From: Arsenophonus nilaparvatae
GTDB lineage: Bacteria; Pseudomonadota; Gammaproteobacteria; Enterobacterales; Enterobacteriaceae
NCBI RefSeq assembly: GCF_000757905.1
Contig: NZ_JRLH01000011.1
DNA length: 64,000 nt
Strand: one strand, 5' to 3'
Shown: positions 36,111-45,792 of the stretch, piece by piece
How the letters are laid out: every line of letters begins with the position of its first letter
How positions within the stretch are numbered: position 1 is the first letter of the stretch
Translations under genes and position numbers: made by a program
The notes under the pieces: generated by a model
Databases searched by the model: none
Told to the model about the DNA's origin: nothing
What the model saw: the letters and a program-made list of their open reading frames with translations, nothing else

Positions 36111-37391
36111 ATGCATTTAAAAATTAGTAAAAAAAGTATACCATTAATTTTTGGTTTATTTATCTTTAAAATTAGCTTAGATATAAGTTATATTTTATTT
36201 GTTAGTCGTTATTTTGAATATCGTGGTTTTGATTTAAATATATCAATCTTAAAATATTTACTGTCATGGATGTTATTACTAATAGTATTACCTTTTACTC
36301 CTTATTATTCAAATAAATCGAGTAATTATTTTCTTATAACAATTGTTTTATCATTGATAATACCTCTAACAAGTATCTATGGTTTATCAAGTAGAAATAT
36401 TGAACCTTTACTAATAACAATTTTTTGCTTTTTTATTATATATTTTATTTTGAAAATTAAATTAGTGAATAGAATAAAAGCCTATTATATTAAGAATGGT
36501 AATAAAATTGCTGTCATAATTTCATTGTTTTTTATTCTATTAGTCACTTGGTGGTATTTTTTTTCTGGTGCTTATAAATATTTTAACTTGGACTTTACTA
36601 AAGTTTACCAATTTCGAGAATTAAGTAATAAATTAGCAAGCGTTGGTATTATGGCCTATATAAATGGCTGGGTTTATAAAGTATTTATTGTATATTTAAT
36701 GGCTTATGCATTGCTAAAAAAGAATTTTGCTTTTTTTATAATTTTGTTTTTTATAGAAATTTTTTTCTATAGTATATCTGGACAAAAAAGTGTTTTTTTT
36801 ACACCAATATTAATTTTTTCAATATGGTTTTATTTTAAGAATTTTAAAACATTATTAATTTTACCTATTGGATTTACTATAGTTGTTATTATATCTTATT
36901 TTTCTTTTCTTCTTTTTGATGACATGTTAACGCCCTCTATGTTTATCAGAAGGATATTTTTTGTTCCTGCGAAACTTAGCTATGATTATTTTGATTTTTT
37001 TGCAGAGAATCATTTTATATATTGGAGCAACTCTTTTTTATCACATTTTATCGAATATCCATATAGCCTGCCACTAGCAGAGCTTATAGGGAATTATGAA
37101 GGAACTGGTTCTCATGCAAATAATGGGTTTATTGCTAGTGGATATGCGCATTTGGGATTAATTGGTGTTATGATTTATGCTGTTATTTTAGGATTTATTT
37201 TAAAAATATTAGATTATATTGCTACCAGAGGGGTTCCAGTTTGGTTTGTACTATGTGTTGTCGTTGTTCCGCTTAGAGATGCTTTAATTTCATCCGATTT
37301 GTTGACAACATTACTAACTCATGGATTAATTATTGCGTTAATCCTACTTTTTCTATCAATTGATAATAATAAAATTTATTATAAAAAATAA
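36111..37391 (+). CDS. wzy: Polysaccharide polymerase (Wzy-like)
   Basis: A 426-residue membrane protein with about 11 hydrophobic segments and a large polar loop between about residues 300 and 345 containing the ENHFIYWSNSFLSHF and SHANNGFIASGYAHLG patterns, the latter resembling the loop signature of O-antigen polymerases (N-G-x3-x-G-Y-x-x-x-G). Very AT-rich. With Wzx and an initiating phosphosugar transferase in the same operon this fits the Wzx/Wzy pathway. No Wzz chain-length regulator lies in the window. Confidence 0.75.
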   Translation: MHLKISKKSIPLIFGLFIFKISLDISYILFVSRYFEYRGFDLNISILKYLLSWMLLLIVLPFTPYYSNKSSNYFLITIVLSLIIPLTSIYGLSSRNIEPLLITIFCFFIIYFILKIKLVNRIKAYYIKNGNKIAVIISLFFILLVTWWYFFSGAYKYFNLDFTKVYQFRELSNKLASVGIMAYINGWVYKVFIVYLMAYALLKKNFAFFIILFFIEIFFYSISGQKSVFFTPILIFSIWFYFKNFKTLLILPIGFTIVVIISYFSFLLFDDMLTPSMFIRRIFFVPAKLSYDYFDFFAENHFIYWSNSFLSHFIEYPYSLPLAELIGNYEGTGSHANNGFIASGYAHLGLIGVMIYAVILGFILKILDYIATRGVPVWFVLCVVVVPLRDALISSDLLTTLLTHGLIIALILLFLSIDNNKIYYKK

Positions 37392-37443
37392 CGTTAGTCG
37401 CATACTTCTATATAATTACATGAATACATTTAGTTATATTAAA

Positions 37444-38699
37444 ATAAGGGCACCTCGAAAAACTCGAAATCTTCAATGGCTCTCCGGCTTGTCTCTAAAT
37501 AATTAGATGTTTTTTGATCCCCCCGCTACTAATCCTACCGTCCATTGCCATGGACAGTGTCATTTTGTCCATTCTGGGCGTTAAAAAGCTAAGATGCCGG
37601 TACGCTGGAAGTACGCCAACCGCTTTAGGTTGTAACATGCTGCCATCATCGTCATGGCAAAATTAGCGCGCACTTGCCCAATGGTACGGATCAGTTTTCT
37701 ACCCATTTGTTCCATCGCCGCGAATGCATGTTCAACCCGTGCCCTAATCTTTGCAATCCGGTGGTTGCGCCCTTGCTGAGTCTTGGACAACGGTTTATTT
37801 CGATGGCCTTTACGCTGAATCTGGCTCCTATAGCCGTTTGCCTTGAGCCAAGCTTCCCGTTCCGCAGAGGGATAGCCTCGGTCGGCGTAGATATTACGGT
37901 TGGTGTTGGCCTTGTCGATGACCCTCTCGAAATGCTGACTGTCGTGAGTGCTGGCCGTATCGGTGACGATTTTTCTGATGAACTTGTACTTCTTGTCCAT
38001 GTTCACAGAAAGCTTATAGCCATAATGGCTCTTACCGTGTTTTTTAGTCCACGTGGCGTCTAAATCTTTTTGCCGCCGCTTGGTTGGTTTCCAATGAGCA
38101 GGTATCGCTTCCTGCTTGAGTTGCTCCTTTTCGTCCTTCGTGAACGACTGCTTCGGAGCAGGTACCAAGGTGGCATCGATGATTTGGCCTCCCCGAGCTA
38201 TAAAGCCTTTCTTCAAAAGCTGTGAGGTTACACCATCGAAAATGGCTTTAGCACCAGCTTCACCGATCCTGTTCTCGAACGTCCACACAGTGGTACGGTC
38301 AGGTATATTGATGGCATGGAGCAACCCACAGAAACGCTTGAAGCTCATTCTGTCCAAAAGCTGGTACTCCATCTGCTCGTCAGACAGGTTGTAGATACGC
38401 TTTAGAACTAAAATGCGAACCATGGTCTCGGTTGGAAATGGTGGACGTCCTCCTTTTTTGCTGACAGGGCGTGGTACCACATGGTCGATTTCCGCTGCCA
38501 GATGCGCAAAGTCTATACAGGTTTCGATCTTGACCAGAGGGTCGACCAACTGGTCAATCGTCTGTAGGTGATACTGGTCTGCAAGGAGGTCATACTTAAT
38601 GGCGTTTCTTTTCTGCATGGTGGTCAGGGCAATAGGTCAGTTTTCGATAATTTTATCTGCGAAATCAAACTCTGGTTAGGTTTTTCGAGGTGCCCATAA
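37444..38699. mobile_element. Complete IS5-family insertion sequence with 4-bp target duplication
   Basis: The element spans 37448-38695 (1248 bp). Terminal inverted repeats of 16 bp (GGGCACCTCGAAAAAC) are exact at 37448-37463 and 38680-38695. The flanks are ATAA at 37444-37447 and ATAA at 38696-38699, a clean target-site duplication. Intact transposase and ends imply a recent insertion. It sits between wzy and the AAC(3)-like gene, only 29 bases before the latter's start. Confidence 0.92.
37581..38618 (-). CDS. IS5-family transposase
   Basis: A 345-residue DDE transposase. The N-terminal helix-turn-helix region holds GRPPFPTETMVRILVLKRIY; the catalytic triad reads IIDATLVPAPKQ (D), IYADRGYPSAERE (D) and RARVEHAFAAMEQMGRK (E), with the Y-(2)-R-(3)-E-(6)-K style tail of the IS4/IS5 superfamily. 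Full length and uninterrupted, on the strand opposite to the polysaccharide genes. It is noticeably richer in GC than its AT-rich neighbours, as expected of a foreign element. Confidence 0.92.
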   Translation of the reverse strand: MQKRNAIKYDLLADQYHLQTIDQLVDPLVKIETCIDFAHLAAEIDHVVPRPVSKKGGRPPFPTETMVRILVLKRIYNLSDEQMEYQLLDRMSFKRFCGLLHAINIPDRTTVWTFENRIGEAGAKAIFDGVTSQLLKKGFIARGGQIIDATLVPAPKQSFTKDEKEQLKQEAIPAHWKPTKRRQKDLDATWTKKHGKSHYGYKLSVNMDKKYKFIRKIVTDTASTHDSQHFERVIDKANTNRNIYADRGYPSAEREAWLKANGYRSQIQRKGHRNKPLSKTQQGRNHRIAKIRARVEHAFAAMEQMGRKLIRTIGQVRANFAMTMMAACYNLKRLAYFQRTGILAF

Positions 38700-38724
38700 A
38701 TAAATTTTTTTATTTGAGGCCTTA

Positions 38725-39585
38725 ATGTTAACAAAAAACGTTATTATTCGACAATTATATAGTTTAGGGATTGGTAAAAATGATGTTGTACTCATCAGAG
38801 CAGATTTAGGCAAAGTTGGTCGTATTGAGGGAGGAGCTTTTGGTTTTGTTGATGCACTATTAGATGTGGTTGGTGAAGGTGGAACTATCATTTCGTTGGC
38901 CTTCACTAGCTGGGGTTCATTTATAAAAAAACCGAAAATTGAAGATGCATTTGATATATCAAAAAAAAGCTATGCCGGAGCTTTACCGAATGCAATGTTA
39001 AGACACCCAAATGCATTAAGAAGTAAGCATCCAATGTGTTCCTATGTCGCTATAGGTAAATATGCAAGTTATTTTACTGCAGATCATAATGAGAATTCTC
39101 CTGCATATGAACCCATTAGAAAATTAATCGATTTAGATGGGAAATGCGTACTCATAGGCTGTGTGAAAAATAGTCCTGGGTTTACTACAGCTCACCTAGC
39201 AGAAGCAGATTTGGGTTTACTCAAACTAAATATTTTCCCTAGCTTAAACAGGGTTTATTATAAGTCTACTGATGGACAGTATAAAATTTTTAAGAGAAAA
39301 GATTTTGGGCTCTGTTCCGATTCTTACTATAAGTTTTATTCTCACTATGTTAAAGAAGGAATTCTTCATGCAGGTAGAATTGGGAAAGCTTATTCAATAA
39401 TAGTACCGGCGAAGGAGTCTTATAGGATTGAAAAGAAAATATTAGAATTGAATAGTAAATTTAGTATTTGTGATTCCAGAGATTGTATTAATTGTAATAT
39501 TAGGCGATGGGATCAGTTACATAAAATCCCTCTTTTTATAATAAGAAAAATTATCAAAAAATTATTTATTAAATTTAATTTCTAA
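38725..39585 (+). CDS. AAC(3)-fold N-acyltransferase-like protein
   Basis: A 286-residue member of the aminoglycoside 3-N-acetyltransferase fold. LYSLGIGKNDVVLIRADLGKVG (given here in part) and FGFVDALLDVVGEGGTII are the N-terminal CoA-binding motifs; HPNALRSKHPMCSYVAIGKYA and ENSPAYEPIRKLIDLDGKCV match the active-site segments; a Cys-rich tail (CDSRDCINCNIRRW) is unusual. In polysaccharide loci such proteins usually acylate an amino sugar rather than a drug, so this is not evidence of resistance. GAGG precedes the ATG. The IS element now separates it from wzy. Confidence 0.75.
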   Translation: MLTKNVIIRQLYSLGIGKNDVVLIRADLGKVGRIEGGAFGFVDALLDVVGEGGTIISLAFTSWGSFIKKPKIEDAFDISKKSYAGALPNAMLRHPNALRSKHPMCSYVAIGKYASYFTADHNENSPAYEPIRKLIDLDGKCVLIGCVKNSPGFTTAHLAEADLGLLKLNIFPSLNRVYYKSTDGQYKIFKRKDFGLCSDSYYKFYSHYVKEGILHAGRIGKAYSIIVPAKESYRIEKKILELNSKFSICDSRDCINCNIRRWDQLHKIPLFIIRKIIKKLFIKFNF

Positions 39586-39641
39586 TAAAATAATATTTAT
39601 AACATACTATTATTCCTAATAGTATTAGGAAAGTTAGATAT

Positions 39642-40994
39642 ATGTATAAGTTAACTACAAATACACTTATTTGGTTACAAACCCTATTAAATGAACGGTA
39701 TGGTCATTTATTTCATCTTTATTACCTTAATTCTTCAACATTAGTGTTATGTTTACCCAATTCAGAACAATCAATAATCTTTGATAACTTGCAAAGTATT
39801 TTCTATTGTTCACAATCTGACTTTGCATGCCAGCAATGGCGGCCTTCAGCGGAAAATTTTACCGCGCCAATTGATGATCTTATTTCTGCTCCATCCGCTA
39901 CTAAGTTAATGAATCCGCTAATTGAATTTAACAAAAAAGGGGCGACTATACATTATGATATTCTCGGTCTGACCTATTGGATGTTAAATAGACTCGAAGA
40001 AATAGAAAGTCATGATTTAGATAATCATCAGCGCTTTCCTGCTACCACATCACATGCATTTCGTCATGGTTACCTTGAACGGCCAGTTATAGACGAATGG
40101 TTGATCATTCTTGCTCAGGTGATTCAGCGGGTGTGGCCACAGTTAGTATTAAAGCAACATACATTTAGTATCAAGGTTTCCCATGATGTGGATAGGCCTA
40201 GTTATGCTTTTACGCCATGGTTATCAATTGGACGTATAATGGTGAATGAGCTAATTAAAGACTACAAAATTAGAACATTGGTCACTACCCCTTATTTAAA
40301 GTTAACTACTCGTAAGCAATTACATTCTACTGATCCTTATAATACATTTGATTGGCTTATGGATGTGTCAGAAGCAAATAATTTACAAAGTGCTTTTTAT
40401 TTTATTTGTGGCCGTACTGATGCAAGGAGAGATGCTAATTATGAGCCAGAATACACAGTTATTCGTCAATTGATGCGTCGTATCCATAACCGCGGTCATG
40501 AAATAGGCTTACATCCTAGTTATGGTACCTATCAGCATCCAGTTTTGATCAAATCTGAGGCGGAGCGACTGAAAAAAATTTGCACAGAAGAAAACATAGC
40601 ACAGCCCTTCTGGGGAGGGCGGATGCACTATTTACGCTGGGGGCATCCAACAACGCTTCAGGCATGGAATGATGCGGGTATGGATTATGATTCTACGCTT
40701 GGTTATGCTGATAGCCCTGGTTTTCGCTGTGGTACATGTTTTGAATATCCAGCATTTAACCCGATAACCCAACAGCAATTAGCTGTTCGTATTCGCCCAT
40801 TAATCGTGATGGAGGGTACTATTATTGAATCAGCTTATTTAGGATTGGGTGTGGGAGACAAAGCATTAAATCGAATTTTGAAATTAAAGGACATTTGTTA
40901 TAGAGTTCATGGCTGTTTTTCGCTGCTATGGCATAATTCTTCACTTGTTTCTAATGAATTAAAAGAGATGTATCAATGCTGTTTGAAGAATTGA
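39642..40994 (+). CDS. Polysaccharide-deacetylase-like protein, copy 2
   Basis: A 450-residue paralogue of the protein at 34697-36052. It keeps the same blocks at the same spacing: SIKVSHDVDRPSYAFTPW, YNTFDWLMDVSE, FYFICGRTDARRDANYEPE, HEIGLHPSYGTYQHPVLI, GGRMHYLRWGHP and FRCGTCFEYPAFNPIT. The metal-binding Asp and His residues expected of a NodB-type enzyme are all present. It is less AT-rich than copy 1 and probably the result of an old duplication or separate acquisition. Function as for copy 1, perhaps on a different sugar or position. Confidence 0.75.
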   Translation: MYKLTTNTLIWLQTLLNERYGHLFHLYYLNSSTLVLCLPNSEQSIIFDNLQSIFYCSQSDFACQQWRPSAENFTAPIDDLISAPSATKLMNPLIEFNKKGATIHYDILGLTYWMLNRLEEIESHDLDNHQRFPATTSHAFRHGYLERPVIDEWLIILAQVIQRVWPQLVLKQHTFSIKVSHDVDRPSYAFTPWLSIGRIMVNELIKDYKIRTLVTTPYLKLTTRKQLHSTDPYNTFDWLMDVSEANNLQSAFYFICGRTDARRDANYEPEYTVIRQLMRRIHNRGHEIGLHPSYGTYQHPVLIKSEAERLKKICTEENIAQPFWGGRMHYLRWGHPTTLQAWNDAGMDYDSTLGYADSPGFRCGTCFEYPAFNPITQQQLAVRIRPLIVMEGTIIESAYLGLGVGDKALNRILKLKDICYRVHGCFSLLWHNSSLVSNELKEMYQCCLKN

Positions 40995-41130
40995 TTTCAA
41001 TAAAGATAATTTTATTAAATTTACGCTTTTATTTATAACTACAACTTATATTATTATGTCATTATTTATTTAAAATAATATAGAAGTTAACTTAGATGTT
41101 TAATCGTTCAAATTTAAGAAAAAGCGCCAA

Positions 41131-42264
41131 ATGAAATCTACCATGATTTATAAATATAAAATCGTCCATATTACATCTGCACATTCTCGTTATGACCAGC
41201 GTATCTTTTTAAAAGAATGTGTTTCATTAGTTAAATATGGCTATCAAATTGCTCAAATTGTTGCAGATGGCAAAAAAGATGAAATTAAAGATCAAGTAAG
41301 TATTTATGACGTTGGTGCTTCCAAAGGACGTTTAGATCGTATTTGTAATGTGCCAATGCGTATATTTAAGAAAGCAATTGAGGTAAATGCTGATATTTAT
41401 CATCTGCATGATCCAGAGCTGATTCCTATTGGCTTAAAATTAAGAAAATTGGGTAAAAAAGTTATTTTTGACTCCCATGAAGATGTCCCAAAGCAATTAT
41501 TAGCAAAGCCCTATCTTAATAAATTCGCCAGGCAATTATTGGCTAAAATTTTTGCTGTTTATGAACGCTGGGCTTGTCGTAAATTTGATGGCGTCATCGC
41601 TGCTACTCCCTATATTCGGAATAAGTTTATCAATATGGGCGTTAATTCAATAGATATTAACAATTATCCCATCATTGATGAATTTTCCAAAAATGATACT
41701 AATTGGGCGAATAAAAAAAATCAGGTGTGTTATATAGGCGGTTTGACTAAAATCAGAGGTATTAATGAAATTGTTGAAGCCATGGAATATGTTAAACAAC
41801 CAACACAATTGGTATTAGCGGGTGAATTCTCCGAGCAGATTTTCAAAAAAACAACAACAGAAAAGCCAGTATGGGATCGCGTTATTGAAAAAGGCTGGTT
41901 AGATAGAAAAGGTGTTTCTTCTGTACTTAGTGACTCAGTCGCTGGTTTAGTTACCCTACATCCGATAATTAATTATCTTGATGCTTTACCAATTAAAATG
42001 TTTGAATATATGGGGGCAGGGATCCCGGTTATTGCATCAAATTTTCCTTTATGGAAAACTATTATAGAAAATAATAGCTGTGGAATTTGCGTTGATCCAT
42101 TAGATCCTAAAGAAATTGCTGAAAGTATTAATTTTATCATTTCGAACCCTGAAAAAGCGGAGTTGATGGGTAGGCATGGTCAACAGGCAGTTAAAGAAAA
42201 ATATAATTGGGATATTGAAGAAAAGAAATTATTCAATTTTTATCTTTCAGTAATTAACAGATAA
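41131..42264 (+). CDS. GT4-family glycosyltransferase
   Basis: A 377-residue GT-B enzyme. The N-terminal domain starts IVHITSAHSRYDQRIFLKEC, followed by HLHDPELIPIGL and VIFDSHEDVPKQL, all typical of GT4 enzymes. The donor domain has VCYIGGLTKIRGINEIVEA, LVLAGEF and the nucleotide-sugar site LPIKMFEYMGAGIPVIASN with the conserved Glu. It should add one residue to the lipid-linked repeat unit on the cytoplasmic face. The exact sugar cannot be read; WbpH- or WbpJ-like functions would fit the wbp pathway. Confidence 0.85.
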   Translation: MKSTMIYKYKIVHITSAHSRYDQRIFLKECVSLVKYGYQIAQIVADGKKDEIKDQVSIYDVGASKGRLDRICNVPMRIFKKAIEVNADIYHLHDPELIPIGLKLRKLGKKVIFDSHEDVPKQLLAKPYLNKFARQLLAKIFAVYERWACRKFDGVIAATPYIRNKFINMGVNSIDINNYPIIDEFSKNDTNWANKKNQVCYIGGLTKIRGINEIVEAMEYVKQPTQLVLAGEFSEQIFKKTTTEKPVWDRVIEKGWLDRKGVSSVLSDSVAGLVTLHPIINYLDALPIKMFEYMGAGIPVIASNFPLWKTIIENNSCGICVDPLDPKEIAESINFIISNPEKAELMGRHGQQAVKEKYNWDIEEKKLFNFYLSVINR

Positions 42265-42278
42265 AATAATTTAGTAGG

Positions 42279-43054
42279 ATGTGTGCAAAGCTAGGTGTTG
42301 AAAATATTATTATTGCGGCCAATATTGCTAAAAAACGTCATAACATCGTAATGAATCTTAAAGCTTGGTTAAAATTTCCTCACTTAGGAATGATAAGTAT
42401 TTTAACCGCAGGAGATAAGCATTTTTTAGGTATGGGGAAACTGCCAAAAAACAGACTGGTATTAATTTAAATTTGTGGGGAGTTAATCCGTTTGAAGTTA
42501 CCCATTTTAAAGCCGGTTTTTTAGGTATTCCGCCTGATTTTGAAGAAAAGCGAGTATACACGCATGGTTGGCAAAAGCAATTAGCATATCAAAAACTAAG
42601 ATTCAAAGCCATGCTTGATAGCCCAGGGTATTTTAATCATTCGCTTTGGGATACGCTTAGCGGTGAATACTATCGCAGTTTTATTGAAAAGAGAGATTAT
42701 TTTCATATTTTTGATTATTGGCGTTGGGATGAACAAATTTTTGATAACACATTAATCAATGATTATGACTGGAAAACAGCGATTGATACTAATACAACCT
42801 GGCGTATCGGAGTTGGAACAGCTGCTTTCTATAATTATATATACTATTTAGTCACCGGTTTTATCGAACATGATACCTTTAAAAGTAATCAAATCAGAGA
42901 AGGGCAAATGACAGGTGAAAAAGCGTGAACATTGCTAGCAGATGAAAATCAACCAAGATATGAAAATATTCGTTGGTATCTTGATGTCTTAGGTATGGAT
43001 TTTACTGATGTTGTAAAAATAATAAATGCGATCCCCAAAAAGTATAATTTTTAA
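42279..43054 (+). pseudogene. Decayed N-acetyl sugar amidotransferase (WbpG/PseA-like)
   Basis: Only the C-terminal two thirds remain. The first ORF reads CAKLGVENIIIAANIAKKRH and LKAWLKFPHLGMI, then frame is lost after the A6 run at 42446-42451; one more A would join it to LNLWGVNPFEVTHFKAGFLG in the next frame. A TGA at 42926-42928 interrupts GEKA/TLLADENQPRYE, and the tail LDVLGMDFTDVVKI ends at 43054. The N-terminal ATP-pyrophosphatase part and the Cys-rich motif are missing. WbpG with HisH/HisF partners turns the uronic-acid carboxyl into an amide/amidine; no HisH/HisF genes are seen here. So that modification has probably been lost. Confidence 0.85.
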
Positions 43055-43397
43055 ATAGAATATTATTATGGGCTACATCATGTACAAATATAAAATTGTT
43101 TATATAATATCTGAATATTTATTTTATAAATGACAAAATTTATTATTTAAAAAAGTCAGAGTTTATTTCTATTTTTTGATATTAAGAAATTTAGTAAAAA
43201 TGATATCATTTATGTTTTAGGAAAAACCTAGAAAAAATTAGAATAACAATTACCTCTTAAAGTTTTATTATGTTAATTTAAAAATAAATACATTACATCA
43301 AATATTGCGATTAAATGGTTATGTAAAGATTATTTAATTGCAATTATAGTGAAATTTATAAATTAATAATGATAAATAAGAAATTATTATTATCAGG
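43055..43397. other. AT-rich intergenic stretch
   Basis: About 340 bases with no ORF, no recognisable protein fragment and no convincing terminator. It probably marks the site of further gene loss after the amidotransferase remnant. Confidence 0.5.
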
Positions 43398-43406
43398 ATG
43401 TTTATA

Positions 43407-44645
43407 GTGAATATACTATATATCAATCATTATGCTGGCAGTCCAAAGTATGGTATGGAATATCGACCTTATTATCTATCAAGTGAATGGATAAAATTGG
43501 GTCACAATGTTAAGATTATTGCTAGTTCTTTTTCTCATCTAAGAAAGATTCAACCTGAAAGTAAATATTTACAACCTTTTCTAGAAAAAATTGATGATAT
43601 TCCATATTTATGGATAAAAGGTATAAAATATAAAACAAATGGTTTGGGCAGACTTTTTAATATTTTGTCTTTTTTATCCGGTGTATTTTTTAGAGCAAAA
43701 AAAATAAGTCATGAATTTAAACCTAATGTTGTAATTGCATCTAGTACCTATCCATTAGATATTTATGTCGCTTACTATTTGGCAAAATGTAATAATGCAA
43801 AATTAGTTTTTGAAGTACACGATTTATGGCCACTTTCTCCAATAGAACTGAGTAATATATCTCCTAATAATCCTTTTATGAGATGGTGTCAAGCGGCTGA
43901 AGATTTTGCTTATAAAAATTCAGATATTGTGGTTTCAATACTGCCAAATGTACACGATCATATGCAAACACATGGTCTAGATCTAAATAAACTTCATATC
44001 GTGTCCAATGGTGTTGTTGCCGATGATTGGAAAACAGATAATATTTTACCTATACCTGATAGCTTACAAAATATTATTGATTCTTTAAAAAAAGAAAATA
44101 AATGCATCATAGGTTATGCAGGTTCTCTCGGTATACCTAATGCGATGGAATATTTACTTCAAGCTGCGAGCTTAATTAAAAATTCCAACTTTCATTTTTT
44201 AATTGTTGGAGATGGACTTGAAAAAAATAATCTTATCAAGCTTTCAAAAAAATTAAATCTAGATAACGTGACGTTTCACAATCAAATCGCAAAGAAAGCG
44301 ATTCCTGCATTATTATCATATTTTGATATTGCTTATATAGGTTGGCGTAAAAAATCTATCTACCGTTTTGGTATTGCGCCAAATAAGTTGTTTGATTACA
44401 TGATGGCCGAATGTCTGATATTACATTCGGTTTCTGCTGGTAATGATCTTGTTCAGGATGCATTCTGTGGTGTCTCAGTGGAGCCAGAAAATCCAGCAGC
44501 AATTGTTCAAGGTATACTTAAATTAAGTCATTTAGATAAAAGCATTGTAGTAAAAATGAAAACATCTGGGCGTGATTTTGTTATTAAAAATCACACATAT
44601 ACTGTTTTAGCCAATAAATTTTTAAAGGTTATTTCTAATGAATAA
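43407..44645 (+). CDS. GT4-family glycosyltransferase (WbuB-like)
   Basis: A 412-residue GT-B enzyme. The start NILYINHYAGSPKYGMEYRP is the hallmark opening of the WbuB-like subfamily; LVFEVHDLWPLSPIELS is the acceptor-side motif and IGYAGSLGIPNAMEYLL with IAPNKLFDYMMAECLI the donor side. WbuB-type enzymes often transfer an N-acetylated amino sugar as the second residue of the repeat unit. GTG 43407 is preferred as start because AGGA lies 8 nt upstream and the family begins there; ATG 43398 is an in-frame alternative. Overlaps the next gene by 8 nt. Confidence 0.82.
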   Translation: MNILYINHYAGSPKYGMEYRPYYLSSEWIKLGHNVKIIASSFSHLRKIQPESKYLQPFLEKIDDIPYLWIKGIKYKTNGLGRLFNILSFLSGVFFRAKKISHEFKPNVVIASSTYPLDIYVAYYLAKCNNAKLVFEVHDLWPLSPIELSNISPNNPFMRWCQAAEDFAYKNSDIVVSILPNVHDHMQTHGLDLNKLHIVSNGVVADDWKTDNILPIPDSLQNIIDSLKKENKCIIGYAGSLGIPNAMEYLLQAASLIKNSNFHFLIVGDGLEKNNLIKLSKKLNLDNVTFHNQIAKKAIPALLSYFDIAYIGWRKKSIYRFGIAPNKLFDYMMAECLILHSVSAGNDLVQDAFCGVSVEPENPAAIVQGILKLSHLDKSIVVKMKTSGRDFVIKNHTYTVLANKFLKVISNE

Positions 44646-45792
44646 TGGATTTTTACCCTTCTCTTTTCCTGAAATTGGGCAAGAGGAAATTGATGAAGTT
44701 GTAGATTCGTTAAAAAGAGGTTGGATCACCACAGGGCCAAAAGCGAAACAATTTGAACAAGATTTTGCTAGTTATCTAGGAAATAAAGTTCAGGCTATTA
44801 CAGTGAATTCTGCAACTGCAGGATTACATTTAGCACTTGAAGCGGTAGGTATTGGTCCTGGTGATGAAGTTATTGTGCCAACTTATACTTTCACATCAAC
44901 AGCAGAAGTGGTTCGTTATTTAGGCGCGGATCCAGTTTTTGTGGACTGTTGTAAAAATTCGTTAAATATGGATCCAGTTGCGCTTGAAGCAGCTATTACC
45001 AATAAAACCAAAGCCGTTATTCCGGTTCATTTTGCTGGTTTAGCCTGTGATATGGATAAAATTATAGCTATTGCAAGAGAAAATAATTTAAAAATAATCG
45101 AGGATGCAGCCCATGCATTGCCTACTATTTATAATGGAAAATTGATTGGAACATTAGATACGGATGTCACTGTATTTAGCTTCTATGCAAATAAAACAAT
45201 GACAACAGCAGAAGGTGGAATGTTAGTATCTAAAGATCCGAATATAATCGCTAGAGCTAAGATAATGCGTTTACATGGTATTAGCCGTGATGCATTTGAT
45301 CGCTATCAATCTCAAACGCCAGCATGGTTTTATGAGGTTGTTGAACCTGGTTTTAAGTATAATATGCCCGATATCGCTGCTGCAATTGGTATTCATCAAC
45401 TGAAACGTTTAGATTCTTTCCAGAGAACCAGAGAAAAAATGGCAAATATCTATAATGATGTTTTTAAAAAATTACCACTTATTTTGCCGGAAAAAGCCGC
45501 TGAAAATAGTCAACATGCATGGCATTTGTACCCTATTAGGCTTGATGATTCCGTCAGTATTAGTAGAGATGATTTTATAATTGAAATGTCTAAGAAGAAT
45601 ATTGGTTGCTCGGTACACTTTATTCCGTTACATAAACATCCTGTCTGGCGCGATAGATATAACTTAAAACCCAGTAGTTTTCCTGTAGCAGAACAAGCTT
45701 ATCAAAATATAATATCAATTCCTCTATATACCGCAATGACACATAATGATCAATTAAGGGTGATCGATGCAATAAAAGAGATTTTACTCTAG
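44638..45792 (+). CDS. Nucleotide-sugar aminotransferase (DegT/DnrJ/EryC1 family)
   Basis: A 384-residue PLP enzyme distinct from WbpE. SLKRGWITTGPKAKQFEQDF opens it; VNSATAGLHLALEAVGIGPG and IIEDAAHALPTIYNG follow; FYANKTMTTAEGGMLV has the Schiff-base Lys. With the 4,6-dehydratase at the end of this operon the likely product is a UDP-4-amino-4,6-dideoxy-N-acetylhexosamine, as in bacillosamine or QuiNAc4N/FucNAc4N routes. Its partner acyltransferase could be the AAC(3)-like protein; that link is inference. The start overlaps the preceding glycosyltransferase and its stop directly touches the next ATG. Confidence 0.82.
   Translation: MNNGFLPFSFPEIGQEEIDEVVDSLKRGWITTGPKAKQFEQDFASYLGNKVQAITVNSATAGLHLALEAVGIGPGDEVIVPTYTFTSTAEVVRYLGADPVFVDCCKNSLNMDPVALEAAITNKTKAVIPVHFAGLACDMDKIIAIARENNLKIIEDAAHALPTIYNGKLIGTLDTDVTVFSFYANKTMTTAEGGMLVSKDPNIIARAKIMRLHGISRDAFDRYQSQTPAWFYEVVEPGFKYNMPDIAAAIGIHQLKRLDSFQRTREKMANIYNDVFKKLPLILPEKAAENSQHAWHLYPIRLDDSVSISRDDFIIEMSKKNIGCSVHFIPLHKHPVWRDRYNLKPSSFPVAEQAYQNIISIPLYTAMTHNDQLRVIDAIKEILL

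Noticed and set aside
37674..38394. Plus-strand ORFs inside the IS element
   Set aside because: They are antisense shadows of the transposase.
38725..39585. An aminoglycoside-resistance gene
   Set aside because: The fold is AAC(3)-like but it lies within a polysaccharide operon and has an atypical Cys-rich tail; sugar acylation is far more likely.
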